64,000 bases of DNA from Oscillospiraceae bacterium (GCA_902795345.1 CADBKO010000002.1:59641-123640); one strand, 5' to 3'. Shown: positions 47,863 to 55,729, numbered from the stretch's first letter. The notes: generated from the letters alone by a model not told the origin. Program-made: numbers and translations.

Positions 47863-48321
47863 ATGGACGAAAGGAACATGGCTGCGGAAAGCGGCGCGGC
47901 GGAAGCCGGCGAAGCCTACGGCGGAGAGGCCGGGGCTTACGCATCGGAGAGCGGGCAGGTGTCTGCGCAGCTGGCCCGCATCCGGGAGATGGACCCGGAG
48001 ATGGAGGACCTGGGAGCGATCCTGCGCTCCGAAGCCGGGGACAGGTTCCGGCAGTATGTGGACATGGGGCTGGACTTCGTGGACGCCTACACCCTGGCGG
48101 CCCGGGAGAAGCTGGGAGAGCTTCGGGACCGGCGGACGGCGGAGCGGACCAGAGCGAAGGCGGCGGACAGGAGCCACCTTTCCGCCACCAGCACCCGGGG
48201 CTACGGCGGCGTCAGCGTGCCTGCCGGGGAGCTGGCCATCATCCGGGCCCTCCTGCCCGACGCCAGTGACGAGGAGATCCGCCGCTACTATAACCAGGAC
48301 CGGAAGCGCTTCAAAAGGTAA
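47863..48321 (+). CDS. Scaffold-like capsid assembly protein
   Basis: This 152-residue protein has an A/E/G-rich, probably unstructured N-terminus (to about residue 35). Charged helices follow (D-P-E-M-E-D-L-G-A-I-L-R, R-F-R-Q-Y-V-D-M-G-L-D-F), and the C-terminus is basic (Y-Y-N-Q-D-R-K-R-F-K-R). Position between portal and major capsid and the basic tail, which in scaffolds binds the capsid, support the role. It could instead be a small head protein. The ATG follows A-G-G-A-G-G. Confidence 0.68.
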   Translation: MDERNMAAESGAAEAGEAYGGEAGAYASESGQVSAQLARIREMDPEMEDLGAILRSEAGDRFRQYVDMGLDFVDAYTLAAREKLGELRDRRTAERTRAKAADRSHLSATSTRGYGGVSVPAGELAIIRALLPDASDEEIRRYYNQDRKRFKR

Positions 48322-48353
48322 ACGCTCCGGCGAATGAGGAAACCAACGGGACC

Positions 48354-48510
48354 CAAAACGAAGCGCCTGCTTCGTTTTGGAGAGGAAGCGCGCGCCCACC
48401 GCAGAGCGGCGGGTCCCCTCGCGCGGAATGAGGACGTTTCGGCGGAAACTGAGAGCATTGCCGCTCGGCGGCGATGCGAACCCTTCCGGCGAATAAGGAC
48501 GAAGGACGAC
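48354..48510 (+). repeat. Hairpin-array unit copy with insertion
   Basis: AAAACGAAGC (48355-48364) pairs perfectly with GCTTCGTTTT (48369-48378). GAGGACGTTTCGG and, at the end, TTCCGGCGAATAAGGACG (48485-48502) are the same as in the array units, with about 45 extra bases between. It ends 18 bases before the next gene start and supplies purine-rich sequence in the ribosome-site region. Confidence 0.7.
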
Positions 48511-48527
48511 AGAAAGGATTATAGACT

Positions 48528-48929
48528 ATGAGAGGTTTTATCCCCTATCAGAATGAGGACGGGCGTGTGGCGCCCTGGGAATACCTGCCCTGCGGCGCCA
48601 TCACCCCCAAGCTGGGCATGGCCCTGGTGCAGTCCTCCGGCAATCTGGCCATTGCCGCCGGCACCACGAAGCCCACCTACATCAGCATGTGTGAAAAGAG
48701 CGCGGCCTGCACCGCCGGGGACATCATCCCCGTCGTCAAGGTGCAGCCCGACCAGGTTTTTGAAACCACCGCCTCTGCCAGCCTCAGCGGCGTGAACGTG
48801 GGGGACAAAGTCACCCTCCACGCCTCCAACGGCTGCCAGGTGACCGGCACCAAGACCTCCGGCGTGGCAACCATCGTGGCCAAGGACGGCGACGGGGCGG
48901 GCTCCCGGGTGCTGGTCCGCTTTGACTGA
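48528..48929 (+). CDS. Head decoration-like phage protein
   Basis: This 133-residue, beta-rich protein has G-A-I-T-P-K-L-G-M-A-L and A-T-I-V-A-K-D-G-D-G-A-G-S strands and no membrane segment. Position immediately upstream of the major capsid gene, size and fold type resemble head decoration or head-stabilising proteins. No specific family motif was recognised. Ribosome-site sequence is provided by A-A-A-G-G-A at the end of the hairpin repeat. Confidence 0.62.
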   Translation: MRGFIPYQNEDGRVAPWEYLPCGAITPKLGMALVQSSGNLAIAAGTTKPTYISMCEKSAACTAGDIIPVVKVQPDQVFETTASASLSGVNVGDKVTLHASNGCQVTGTKTSGVATIVAKDGDGAGSRVLVRFD

Positions 48930-48949
48930 TTCGGAAAGGAGGAAGGACA

Positions 48950-49954
48950 ATGGCAAATATCACTTTTTCCGAGGGCTCCGGCGTTAACAATTCCATTTTC
49001 GGCAGCTCTCAGACCGCCGTCCGCATGCTCATCGAGAAGCGGGGCGAACAGTTTGAACGGGAGAGCATCGTCAACCGCGTTTTCAAGAAGGACAAGACCG
49101 ACCACTGGGCGGAGAAATACACCTCCCTCACCGCTATGGAGGGCTTCCAGGTGGCCGGCGAGAACGGCGCTTATCCCACCGACGGCCAGGAGGAGGGCTT
49201 CAGCAAGGTGCTGGAGGCCGTCACCTGGAAGGACAGCTTCTCCCTGAGCCGGGAGATCGTGGAGGACAGCAAGACCATCGACCTGCGCAAGAAGCCCGCG
49301 GGCTTCGTCACCGCCTACTACCGCACCCGGGAGAAGCTGGGGGCGGCCCTGCTGGGCGGCGCCATCAGCGGCAGCTCCGCCGTCACCTACGCGGGGGGCA
49401 GGTTCGACCTGAAAACCAGCGACGGCCAGACCCTCTTCCATGCCGCCCACCCCGCCAAGATCAAGGGCGACGCCCAGTGCAACCTGTTCTCCGACGCCTT
49501 CAGCGCCGACGCTCTGGGCATGCTGGAGGTGAAGATGCAGAACACCCGGGGTGACAACGACGAGATCCTGGACGTGGCTCCGGACACTATCCTGATCCCC
49601 AATATCCACAGCCTGAAAAAAGCTGTGTTCGCCGCCATCGGCGCGGACAAGGACCCGGAGACCGCCAACAACGGCTTCAACTATCAGTTCGGCCGCTGGA
49701 ATGTCATCGTTTGGCCCTATCTCAACCAGTTCATCACCGCCGGGACCTCGCCCTGGGTGCTGCTGGACAGCCGGTACAATCAGGAATACGGCAGCCTGAT
49801 CTGGCTGGACCGCGTCCCTCTGGATGTGCGCAGCACCGTGGATGAGAACACCGACGCCAATGTGTGGCGGGGCTACGCCCGCTTCACCGCCGGCTTCCAC
49901 GACTGGCGGGGCATCGCCTGCGCCGGCGTCAGCGGCGCTGGAGATCTCAGCTGA
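48950..49954 (+). CDS. Phage major capsid protein, Mu gpT-like
   Basis: This 334-residue protein builds the capsid shell. It has the segments S-L-S-R-E-I-V-E-D, T-S-D-G-Q-T-L-F-H-A-A-H-P-A in pieces near residue 155 and W-N-V-I-V-W-P-Y-L near 247, which recall the Mu gpT branch of HK97-fold capsid proteins. The ATG follows G-A-A-A-G-G-A-G-G. The gene lies in the standard place after scaffold and decoration genes. Codon bias is strong, consistent with a high-copy protein. Confidence 0.88.
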   Translation: MANITFSEGSGVNNSIFGSSQTAVRMLIEKRGEQFERESIVNRVFKKDKTDHWAEKYTSLTAMEGFQVAGENGAYPTDGQEEGFSKVLEAVTWKDSFSLSREIVEDSKTIDLRKKPAGFVTAYYRTREKLGAALLGGAISGSSAVTYAGGRFDLKTSDGQTLFHAAHPAKIKGDAQCNLFSDAFSADALGMLEVKMQNTRGDNDEILDVAPDTILIPNIHSLKKAVFAAIGADKDPETANNGFNYQFGRWNVIVWPYLNQFITAGTSPWVLLDSRYNQEYGSLIWLDRVPLDVRSTVDENTDANVWRGYARFTAGFHDWRGIACAGVSGAGDLS

Positions 49955-49969
49955 TCGGAGGGCCGTGAT

Positions 49970-50182
49970 ATGGCGGAATACACGAGATTCACCAATGTGG
50001 AGATCACCGGCGATCTGAAGATGAGCGGGACGGCTGCCATGCCCGCCGCCGCGAAGACGAAGGCCGGGGCGGTGAAGATGGCGGCCAAGGTGGACGAGGC
50101 CGCCGGGAGCGCCCCCACTGCCGCCGAGTTCAAGGCCCTGCTGGACGCCCTCAAGGCTGCCGGGATCATGAGCAGCACCTGA
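49970..50182 (+). CDS. Small head-fibre-like phage protein
   Basis: This 70-residue protein has a beta-rich start (F-T-N-V-E-I-T-G-D-L-K-M-S-G-T) and an alanine-rich helical end (S-A-P-T-A-A-E-F-K-A-L-L-D-A-L-K-A-A-G). It resembles small head-fibre or fibre-base proteins located next to major capsid genes. The ATG follows a weak G-G-A-G-G site 11 bases away. Family assignment is uncertain. Confidence 0.62.
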   Translation: MAEYTRFTNVEITGDLKMSGTAAMPAAAKTKAGAVKMAAKVDEAAGSAPTAAEFKALLDALKAAGIMSST

Positions 50183-50196
50183 CGGGAGGCGCGGCG

Positions 50197-50448
50197 ATGG
50201 AATGGACCGTCATGGCGGTGATCATCGCCCTCGTGGGGCTGATTATCAGTGTTCTGACCCCCGCCATCAAGCTGAATACCAGCGTGACCAAGCTCAGCAC
50301 CCTGGTGGATAACCTCAATGCCGAGCTGGACGCCATGGAGAGCAGCAACAGCGAAGCGCACCGGCGTCTCTGGAATGAGCTGGAAGGGCAGAAATCGACC
50401 GTCAGCGGCCACGAGACCCGCATCACCCTGCTGGAGAAGCACGTATGA
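50197..50448 (+). CDS. Small membrane-coiled coil phage protein
   Basis: This 83-residue protein has one transmembrane helix (residues 3-24, V-M-A-V-I-I-A-L-V-G-L-I-I-S-V-L) followed by a coiled coil (L-S-T-L-V-D-N-L-N-A-E-L-D-A-M-E and L-W-N-E-L-E-G-Q). This layout resembles XhlA-type lysis accessory proteins or small spanin-like proteins. Its start follows GGGAGGCG, 12 bases after the preceding stop, so it is part of the same unit. A TIR-bounded repeat element begins 4 bases after its stop. Confidence 0.68.
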   Translation: MEWTVMAVIIALVGLIISVLTPAIKLNTSVTKLSTLVDNLNAELDAMESSNSEAHRRLWNELEGQKSTVSGHETRITLLEKHV

Positions 50449-50452
50449 GCAG

Positions 50453-50643
50453 GGGCATGTTGCAGGATGCACCCATCTCGTCATTGCGGACCCGCGAAGC
50501 GGGTGTGGGAGTCAGCGTCGGATAAACAGAGCTATCATTGGAAGCAACAGCAATAAAGCACGCTGACTCCCTCCGTCATCGCCTTGCGGCGATGCCACCT
50601 CCCTCGGGGAGGGAGGCCGGGGCCGGCATTTTGCAACACGCCC
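50453..50643. mobile_element. MITE-like element, second copy, inside the phage module
   Basis: The left end GGGCATGTTGCAGGATGC (50453-50470) and the right end GCATTTTGCAACACGCCC (50626-50643) are inverted repeats with a few mismatches. The right end is the same as in the 13183 element. Inside are one class A copy (50479-50516) and one class B copy (50565-50617). No protein is encoded. Confidence 0.72.
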
Positions 50644-50660
50644 CAAAGAAGGAGATAAGA

Positions 50661-51205
50661 TCAAATCGAAGCGCCTGCTTCGGTTTGGAGAGGACGTTTC
50701 GCCGGAATCTCTCGGGTGTCAGCCATCAAACTGATACCAGATATTCCGGTAAAGAAGGACAAAAAAGGACCAAAACGAAGCGCCTGCTTCGGTTTGGAAA
50801 GGACGACGCGCCGGAATCTCTCGGGTGTCGGCCATCAAACTGATACCAGATATTCCGGTAAAGAAGGACAAAAAAGAACAAAAAAGAACCAAACCGAAGC
50901 GCCTGCTTCGGTTTGGAGAGGACGTTTCGCCGGAATCTTTCAGGTGTTGGCCGTCAGGCTGACACCTGACATTCCGGTAAAGAAGGACAAAAAAGAACCA
51001 AACCGAAGCACCTGCTTCGTTTTGGAGAGGACGTTTCGCCGGAATCTCTCGGGTGTCGGCCATCAAACTGATACCAGATATTCCGGTAAAGAAGGACAAA
51101 AAAGAACCAAACCGAAGCACCTGCTTCGGTTTGGAGAGGACGACGCGCCGGAATCCACGAGCAGCGACCGGGGGGGAGCTGCGACATATTCCGGCGCAGG
51201 AGGAC
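50661..51205 (+). repeat. Five-unit tandem array of double-hairpin repeats
   Basis: Units of about 109 bp begin at 50661, 50771, 50890, 50999 and 51108. Each has a first hairpin AAACCGAAGC-loop-GCTTCGGTTT and then CGCCGGAAT pairing with ATTCCGG around an inner stem GGTGTC/GATACC, and ends with A-A-A-G-A-A-G-G-A-C. Unit three has GGTGTT/GACACC in the inner stem, so it changes but still pairs. Unit five has a different inner stem (GCAGC/GCTGC) and runs into the next gene's ribosome site. An open frame runs through the units, but its period follows the repeat and it looks non-coding. Confidence 0.85.
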
Positions 51206-51208
51206 GAA

Positions 51209-51571
51209 ATGACAGTACATCAGTGCATTGCGCTCGTGGACGGCATCGAGCCCAATGCCTATACCAAGGAGCAGAAAGCGGCCTGGCTGAGCGAATGTGA
51301 GGGGCAGGTCTATACGGATGTGTTCCTGCTCCACCCCTATGAATTCACGCCGGTGACCTACGACGAGGAAAAGGACAGGACCCTGGCGGTCTATCCGCCC
51401 CACGACAAGCTCTATCCCCGGTATCTCCAGGCCATGATCCACTACGCCAACGGGGAATACGACCGCTACGCCGCCTCCATGCAGGTCTTCAACGCCGCCT
51501 GGGGCGAGTTCGTCCGCTGGTTCAGCCGGACCTACAACCCCGCCGACGGTTATCCGAAGGAGGAAGCCTGA
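51209..51571 (+). CDS. Phage head-tail connector-like protein
   Basis: This 120-residue protein has a helical N-terminal part (T-V-H-Q-C-I-A-L-V-D-G-I) and a beta-helical centre with Y-P-P-H-D-K-L-Y-P-R-Y-L-Q-A-M-I in pieces, then Y-A-A-S-M-Q-V-F-N-A-A-W. Such size and the Y-R-R-Y-L-Q-type helix resemble gp6-like connector proteins. Its start lies three bases after the last array unit, whose G-G-A-G-G-A-C-G is the ribosome site. Function is inferred from place and shape. Confidence 0.65.
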   Translation: MTVHQCIALVDGIEPNAYTKEQKAAWLSECEGQVYTDVFLLHPYEFTPVTYDEEKDRTLAVYPPHDKLYPRYLQAMIHYANGEYDRYAASMQVFNAAWGEFVRWFSRTYNPADGYPKEEA

Positions 51572-52383
51572 TGAGCCGGAAATATAAGCTGCCCCCCTAT
51601 GCGCCGGAGCCCACCGTGACGGTGGAGGAAAATGCCGGACCGGTGCTGCCGCCCTATTACGACGAGGCGGTCATGGCCCACGGGGAGGGCTGGACGGAAA
51701 ACCCGCCCTACTTCCTCACCGCCTACGGACTGGCTGTGCGGGGCGGCTACGGCGGGACGGCGGAGGAGTGGATCGCCTCCCTCAAGGGGGAGACCGGAGA
51801 GAGCGCCTACGACCTGGCCCGGGAAGCGGGTTATGAGGGCACGGAAGAAGAACTGGCGCAAGCTCTGACAGACCTGCCGGATTATGCCCGGACCGCCGAA
51901 GAAGCGATGGCCGCCGCCCTGGCCGCGGCAGCCAGAGCGGAAGCCGCCGCCGACGGCATGGTGCCCCAGACCCGGAAGATCAACGGCCATGACCTGAGCC
52001 GGGACCGGAACCTGACCGCCGCGGACCTGGGCCTGGGGAACGTGGCCAACGAGCGGCAGTACAGCGCCCAGAATCCGCCGCCTCTGCCGACGCCCGCCCA
52101 GATCGGCGCGGCGACGCCGGTATGCACCGGCACCGTCGCCTTCGGCGCCCAGTGGACGGGGGACGGGCCCTATACCCAGACGGTGACGGTCACAGGCGCG
52201 GCGGTCACGGCGAAAAGCAAGGTGGACCTGCAGCCCTCGGCGGCCCAGCTCGATGCCCTGATCGCGGACGGCGTGGGCGCGCTGCTGGTGGAAAACAACG
52301 CCGGGACCCTGACGGCCTATGCCCTGGGGGCGGCCCCCTCGACGGCCATGACGATGCAGTGTACGGTGGAGGAAACGGCATGA
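51571..52383 (+). CDS. Tail-fibre-like phage protein
   Basis: This 270-residue protein has a proline-rich N-terminus (K-L-P-P-Y-A-P-E-P), then L-K-G-E-T-G-E-S-A-Y with collagen-like character and a charged helix (A-R-A-E-A-A-A-D). The fibre-type repeat L-T-A-A-D-L-G-L-G-N-V follows, with a beta-rich receptor-end-like C-terminus. It overlaps the preceding stop by one base and the next start by four. It is most likely a fibre or appendage protein used in host contact. The exact fibre class is unknown. Confidence 0.72.
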   Translation: MSRKYKLPPYAPEPTVTVEENAGPVLPPYYDEAVMAHGEGWTENPPYFLTAYGLAVRGGYGGTAEEWIASLKGETGESAYDLAREAGYEGTEEELAQALTDLPDYARTAEEAMAAALAAAARAEAAADGMVPQTRKINGHDLSRDRNLTAADLGLGNVANERQYSAQNPPPLPTPAQIGAATPVCTGTVAFGAQWTGDGPYTQTVTVTGAAVTAKSKVDLQPSAAQLDALIADGVGALLVENNAGTLTAYALGAAPSTAMTMQCTVEETA

Positions 52384-52955
52384 GCATTTTCGGAGAACCC
52401 ATCCTTTTGGGCGGAAAAAGCGGCGGCGGGACCGTCTATCTTCTGGACAACACCCATTTCCCCGCCGGTTCGTATGATTCCGGCAGCATATGGTGCGCCA
52501 AGCTGTACATCAACAGCGGCGGCTATACCACCTTCAGCAAAACGACAAATCAGGGGGAGGAATGTATTTATCATGGCTCCCTGAGAAACAAGACCTTTCA
52601 GTTCCTCGAACCGATACCGGCATCGGCGAAAAAACTCTCTGTCAAAATCCGCGCCACCGGAAACACCGGGAACTACAACCTGTGGACATTGAACCTTGTG
52701 GATGCGATAGGCCTCTCCGGCAGCATGGCCGGACAATGGCCGGGACAGACGAAGAGAACCGTGATGTTTACCAACTTTGGGAGCACGGCGGCGGCGATCA
52801 ACAGCCAGCCGGGGGTCGTCATCCATGTGGACACGCCCTATGCCGTGCCGAAACAGACCGTGGAGATCGACCTGAGTGGGATTCAGGAGGAGACCTATCT
52901 CACAGTCCACTCCTGCGACTGCGAAGCATGGCTGTTTCAGATCTGGTACGAGTAA
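52380..52955 (+). CDS. Phage structural protein, possible receptor-binding end
   Basis: This 191-residue beta-rich protein has many G, S and T (G-G-K-S-G-G-G-T-V-Y, Y-I-N-S-G-G-Y-T-T-F) and an acidic-hydrophobic end (C-E-A-W-L-F-Q-I-W-Y-E). No family was recognised. The four-base overlap with the fibre gene and position before the endolysin suggest a fibre tip or base-plate part. The ATG start is supported by the overlap and by the preceding G-G-A-G-G-A-A-A-C-G. Confidence 0.62.
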   Translation: MSIFGEPILLGGKSGGGTVYLLDNTHFPAGSYDSGSIWCAKLYINSGGYTTFSKTTNQGEECIYHGSLRNKTFQFLEPIPASAKKLSVKIRATGNTGNYNLWTLNLVDAIGLSGSMAGQWPGQTKRTVMFTNFGSTAAAINSQPGVVIHVDTPYAVPKQTVEIDLSGIQEETYLTVHSCDCEAWLFQIWYE

Positions 52956-52972
52956 AAACAGAAGGAGCTTTC

Positions 52973-53614
52973 ATGAGCAAGGAAAACGTGATCGGGATCG
53001 CCCGGGGCGAGCTGGGCGTGACGGAAGACCCGCCCGGCTCCAACCGCACCAAATACTGGGAGGCTTATGACCCTGCGTTCCAGGGGCAGCCCTGGTGCGT
53101 CTGCTTCCTGTGGTGGGTCTTCCGCCAGGCCGGGGAGGCCCCCGCCTTCTTCGGCGGGGGGCGGACGGCCTCCTGCACCCGGCTGCTGCGGTGGTATCGG
53201 GAGCATGGCTGCACCGCAGCCCCGGCGGAGGCCGAAGCCGGGGACATCCTGCTGCTGAATTTCCGGGGCGGGACGGAGCCTGAGCACTGTGCCCTGGCGG
53301 TGAAGCGGGAGGGGAACGTCGTTTTTACCATAGAGGGGAACACCACCCCGGGGTGGTCGGGCAGCCAGGATAACGGGGGCTGCGTGGCGGAAAAGGCGCG
53401 CAGCCTGGCCCGGATCGTAGCCGTCTGCCGTCCCCCCTATGCCCCGGAGACGGCGGAGGACGCCGCGGGACACTGGGCGGAGAGCGCCATACGCTGGGCC
53501 GTCGCCCGGGGGCTGATGCGGGGTTATCCGGACGGCTGCTTTCGCCCGGACAGAGCCGTGACCCGGGGAGAGCTGGCGGCGGTCCTGGAGAGATTGGAGG
53601 AATCGAGACAGTGA
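52973..53614 (+). CDS. CHAP-domain endolysin with SLH cell-wall-binding domain
   Basis: This 213-residue enzyme cuts peptidoglycan at phage release. The N-terminal CHAP domain has the catalytic C42 (Q-P-W-C-V-C-F), H105 (E-P-E-H-C-A-L) and an acidic residue in I-E-G-N-T near 122. The C-terminus is a single S-layer-homology domain (about residues 163-210, H-W-A-E-S-A-I-R-W-A-V-A-R-G-L-M and D-G-C-F-R-P-D-R-A-V-T-R). An SLH domain as wall-targeting unit of a phage lysin is unusual and fits a host whose wall carries SLH-binding polymers. It overlaps the holin start by four bases. Confidence 0.9.
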   Translation: MSKENVIGIARGELGVTEDPPGSNRTKYWEAYDPAFQGQPWCVCFLWWVFRQAGEAPAFFGGGRTASCTRLLRWYREHGCTAAPAEAEAGDILLLNFRGGTEPEHCALAVKREGNVVFTIEGNTTPGWSGSQDNGGCVAEKARSLARIVAVCRPPYAPETAEDAAGHWAESAIRWAVARGLMRGYPDGCFRPDRAVTRGELAAVLERLEESRQ

Positions 53615-53808
53615 AGACTTTTGCGAAGGCGGCGGCGATCCGCGCGCTGCGGACGGTGGCCCAGACGGGGGCTGCCGTCATCGGGACCAGCGCCCTGATC
53701 CGCGATGTGGATTGGGCGGCGGTGGTCTCCGCCTCTCTGCTGGCGGGCATCCTGAGCCTGCTGACCAGCGTGGCCACGGGCCTGCCGGAAGCGGAACGCC
53801 ATGCCTGA
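53611..53808 (+). CDS. Phage holin
   Basis: This 65-residue membrane protein has two hydrophobic stretches (T-G-A-A-V-I-G-T-S-A-L near residues 19-29 and V-V-S-A-S-L-L-A-G-I-L-S-L-L-T-S-V-A-T-G in pieces near 38-57) and charged ends. It overlaps the endolysin stop by four bases. Size, topology and position identify a small holin that lets the endolysin cross the membrane. Confidence 0.8.
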   Translation: MKTFAKAAAIRALRTVAQTGAAVIGTSALIRDVDWAAVVSASLLAGILSLLTSVATGLPEAERHA

Positions 53809-54688
53809 CCGGATGCATGTCCTGGAGACGGGTATGCCCGGCTTCCGGGGAGACGAAAAAACAGAGGACAAGGTGGATGCGCTCCAGAATTACCTCTATA
53901 TGCTGATGGAGGAGCTGCGGTATCTGCTGCGGCATCTGGACGCGGAGAATTTCTCGGACAGCGGCCTGGAGGCCCTGGCGGAGAGCGTGGCGGAGACGGG
54001 CTCCGGCAGCATTTCCGGCCCGGCGGTCACGCCGGAATCCCTGATGGCGGCCCTGTATGCCCGGTCCGGCCTGACCGCCGACCTGGAAGCCGAGCGCCTG
54101 CGGACGGACTGGCAGCGGGCCCTCCGCTGCCTCCAGGGAAACCGCAGCGACCTGCATTACATCCGCATCCGGGACGGGGAAATCGAATTCGTCACCGACA
54201 AGGTATCGGCCCCGGCCCGCACGGTGCAGATGAAGCGCGGCGACGCGCCCTGCTGGTGGACGGACGAGACCCGGACGGCCATCGGAACGGAGGAAACAGC
54301 CTGGCCCGTGATGGTCTATGTCTGCGAGGAGACCGTCACGGCGGGCATCCGCTATCAGACGACGCCCAGGGGGAATTACCTGCCGGTGCTTTCCTTCGGC
54401 AGCGGCCTTCAGAGCGGCATGGTCTATCGGGACAGCGACGGCCTGACGGTCCGGTATACCACCGGGGAAGGGGAGGACGTGAGCCTCCTGCTCTCCGGGG
54501 ACGGGTATGTGGACGCGGACAGGATGCGGCGGCCCACGGCCTATGACTTCCGGAGCATCTCCGATGGGGTCATCCGGGAGACGGTGGACGGCGGGACCAT
54601 CATCAGCTACGCCGTGGAAACGGACGCCCTGGGCCGGATCGTGAAGCTGACGGCAGCCGACGGACACGAGACGGCGATCCGCTGGTAG
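53801..54688 (+). CDS. Phage tail-associated protein of unknown function
   Basis: This 295-residue protein has a coiled-coil-like beginning (E-D-K-V-D-A-L-Q-N-Y-L-Y-M-L-M-E-E-L-R), then a beta-rich body with R-I-R-D-G-E-I-E-F-V, a W-W-T-D pair and G-D-G-Y-V-D. It overlaps the holin by eight bases. Such tail-end proteins following lysis genes are often fibre or base-plate parts. No family match was recognised. Confidence 0.65.
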   Translation: MPDRMHVLETGMPGFRGDEKTEDKVDALQNYLYMLMEELRYLLRHLDAENFSDSGLEALAESVAETGSGSISGPAVTPESLMAALYARSGLTADLEAERLRTDWQRALRCLQGNRSDLHYIRIRDGEIEFVTDKVSAPARTVQMKRGDAPCWWTDETRTAIGTEETAWPVMVYVCEETVTAGIRYQTTPRGNYLPVLSFGSGLQSGMVYRDSDGLTVRYTTGEGEDVSLLLSGDGYVDADRMRRPTAYDFRSISDGVIRETVDGGTIISYAVETDALGRIVKLTAADGHETAIRW

Positions 54689-54710
54689 AGCCGGGCGGGG
54701 GGAGGAAAAC

Positions 54711-55160
54711 ATGGCATACGACGAGACCAGCTTTCTCAACGGCCTGGCCCTGGGCCGGGCGATGAAGGGCGTCAGCATGGCTAATCCGAACCGCGGGGAC
54801 CTCCTGCGGGTGATGTCCGGCCGCCTGGCGGCGGCGCGGATCATCGCCCTGACGCCGGAAGCATTGACCGCCGATGACTGGGGCAGCGCGGCGGTCGCAG
54901 CAAGCTCTTTGGAGATAAACGGAAAGCGCATACGGCCCCATGTGACCGCCCCCGGAGAAACGGGCTGCGGCGGCCTCAGCGCCGCAGCGACCCTGACCCA
55001 GGAGGCGGAACGGATCTCCGCGGCGGCGGAGACGCCGGGTGAAATGACGGCATCGGTCAGCGCGGCGATCCGGCGGAAGGCACCGGAGGGCAGCTTCCGG
55101 GCGGAGGATGTGCCCGGCGGCGTCGGCGGCACGCTGCAGGCCGCGATCAGCATCGAATAA
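54711..55160 (+). CDS. Phage protein of unknown function
   Basis: This 149-residue protein is alanine-rich in its middle (A-A-V-A-A-S-S-L-E-I-N-G) and probably helical, with no membrane segment. The N-terminal S-F-L-N-G-L-A-L-G-R-A is a phage structural-type sequence. It has a good ribosome site (G-G-G-G-A-G-G-A) and regular spacing (15 bases to the next start), so it is a real gene, most likely a minor virion part. Confidence 0.6.
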   Translation: MAYDETSFLNGLALGRAMKGVSMANPNRGDLLRVMSGRLAAARIIALTPEALTADDWGSAAVAASSLEINGKRIRPHVTAPGETGCGGLSAAATLTQEAERISAAAETPGEMTASVSAAIRRKAPEGSFRAEDVPGGVGGTLQAAISIE

Positions 55161-55175
55161 GGAGGACAATCATAC

Positions 55176-55719
55176 ATGGCAGGGACATGGACGAAAAACT
55201 GGCGGGCTTTCCGGAACATCATGCTCATGGGAAGCCATCACAACGGCCTGAGCACCATCAAGAACACGGACGGAGTCACGGTGGCGGACCGGTATGGCGA
55301 CAACCTGTCGGCGGTGTCGCCGCTTGGCATTTATACAAACGATCTGTCGGGCAGCACTGCCGGGTGCAGCATCCGGCTGGGTACGGGGACCACGGCGCCC
55401 ACCGCCGCGGACTACCGGCTGGAGGCCTATGCCAACGTCAATTATCTGAGCTGCGCCATGGGCGCCGGTCTATGACGACAGCGTGGGCACAGTGACCAGG
55501 ACCATCACGGTCTCCGTGCAGAACACCGGCAGCAACAATGTCACGCTGCGGGAATGGGGCATTTTCGGCGTCATCCGGACGCAGGTCTATGCCTCCTCAT
55601 GCATCGCCACCGCCCTTCTTTACCGGGAAGTGCTGGACAGCCCCGTTACCCTGGGTCAGTATCAGGCGGCGACCCTGGAGCTGACGGTGAGCCTGACCCT
55701 GACGGACCCGGTGAGCTGA
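55176..55719 (+). CDS. Phage tail protein interrupted by a +1 frameshift
   Basis: Two frames join into one protein. Frame one (55176-55475) begins M-A-G-T-W-T-K-N-W and ends at S-C-A-M-G-A-G-L. Frame two, one base on, continues V-Y-D-D-S-V-G-T-V-T-R-T from about 55468 to 55719. Removing one G in the GCCGGTC at 55464-55470 would give S-C-A-M-G-A-V-Y-D-D. The combined product (about 180 residues) would be a beta-rich tail protein with G-T-T-A-P-T-A-A-D-Y. It may be a sequencing error, a real mutation or a recoding site; the sequence alone cannot decide. Confidence 0.68.
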
Positions 55720-55729
55720 GGAGGAGGCC

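Noticed and set aside
44291..47944. Very long open frame on the minus strand through the phage module (1217 codons)
   Set aside because: It is antisense to terminase and portal, which have clear motifs. The frame is open because of GC-rich third positions and has no recognisable domain.
50661..51205. CRISPR array
   Set aside because: The units are about 109 bp and similar throughout, with no short repeat and unique-spacer pattern and no cas genes nearby.
50716..51300. Frame through the tandem hairpin array as a repeat protein
   Set aside because: Its period equals the DNA unit and the hairpins explain the sequence conservation. A proper gene with its own ribosome site begins at 51209.
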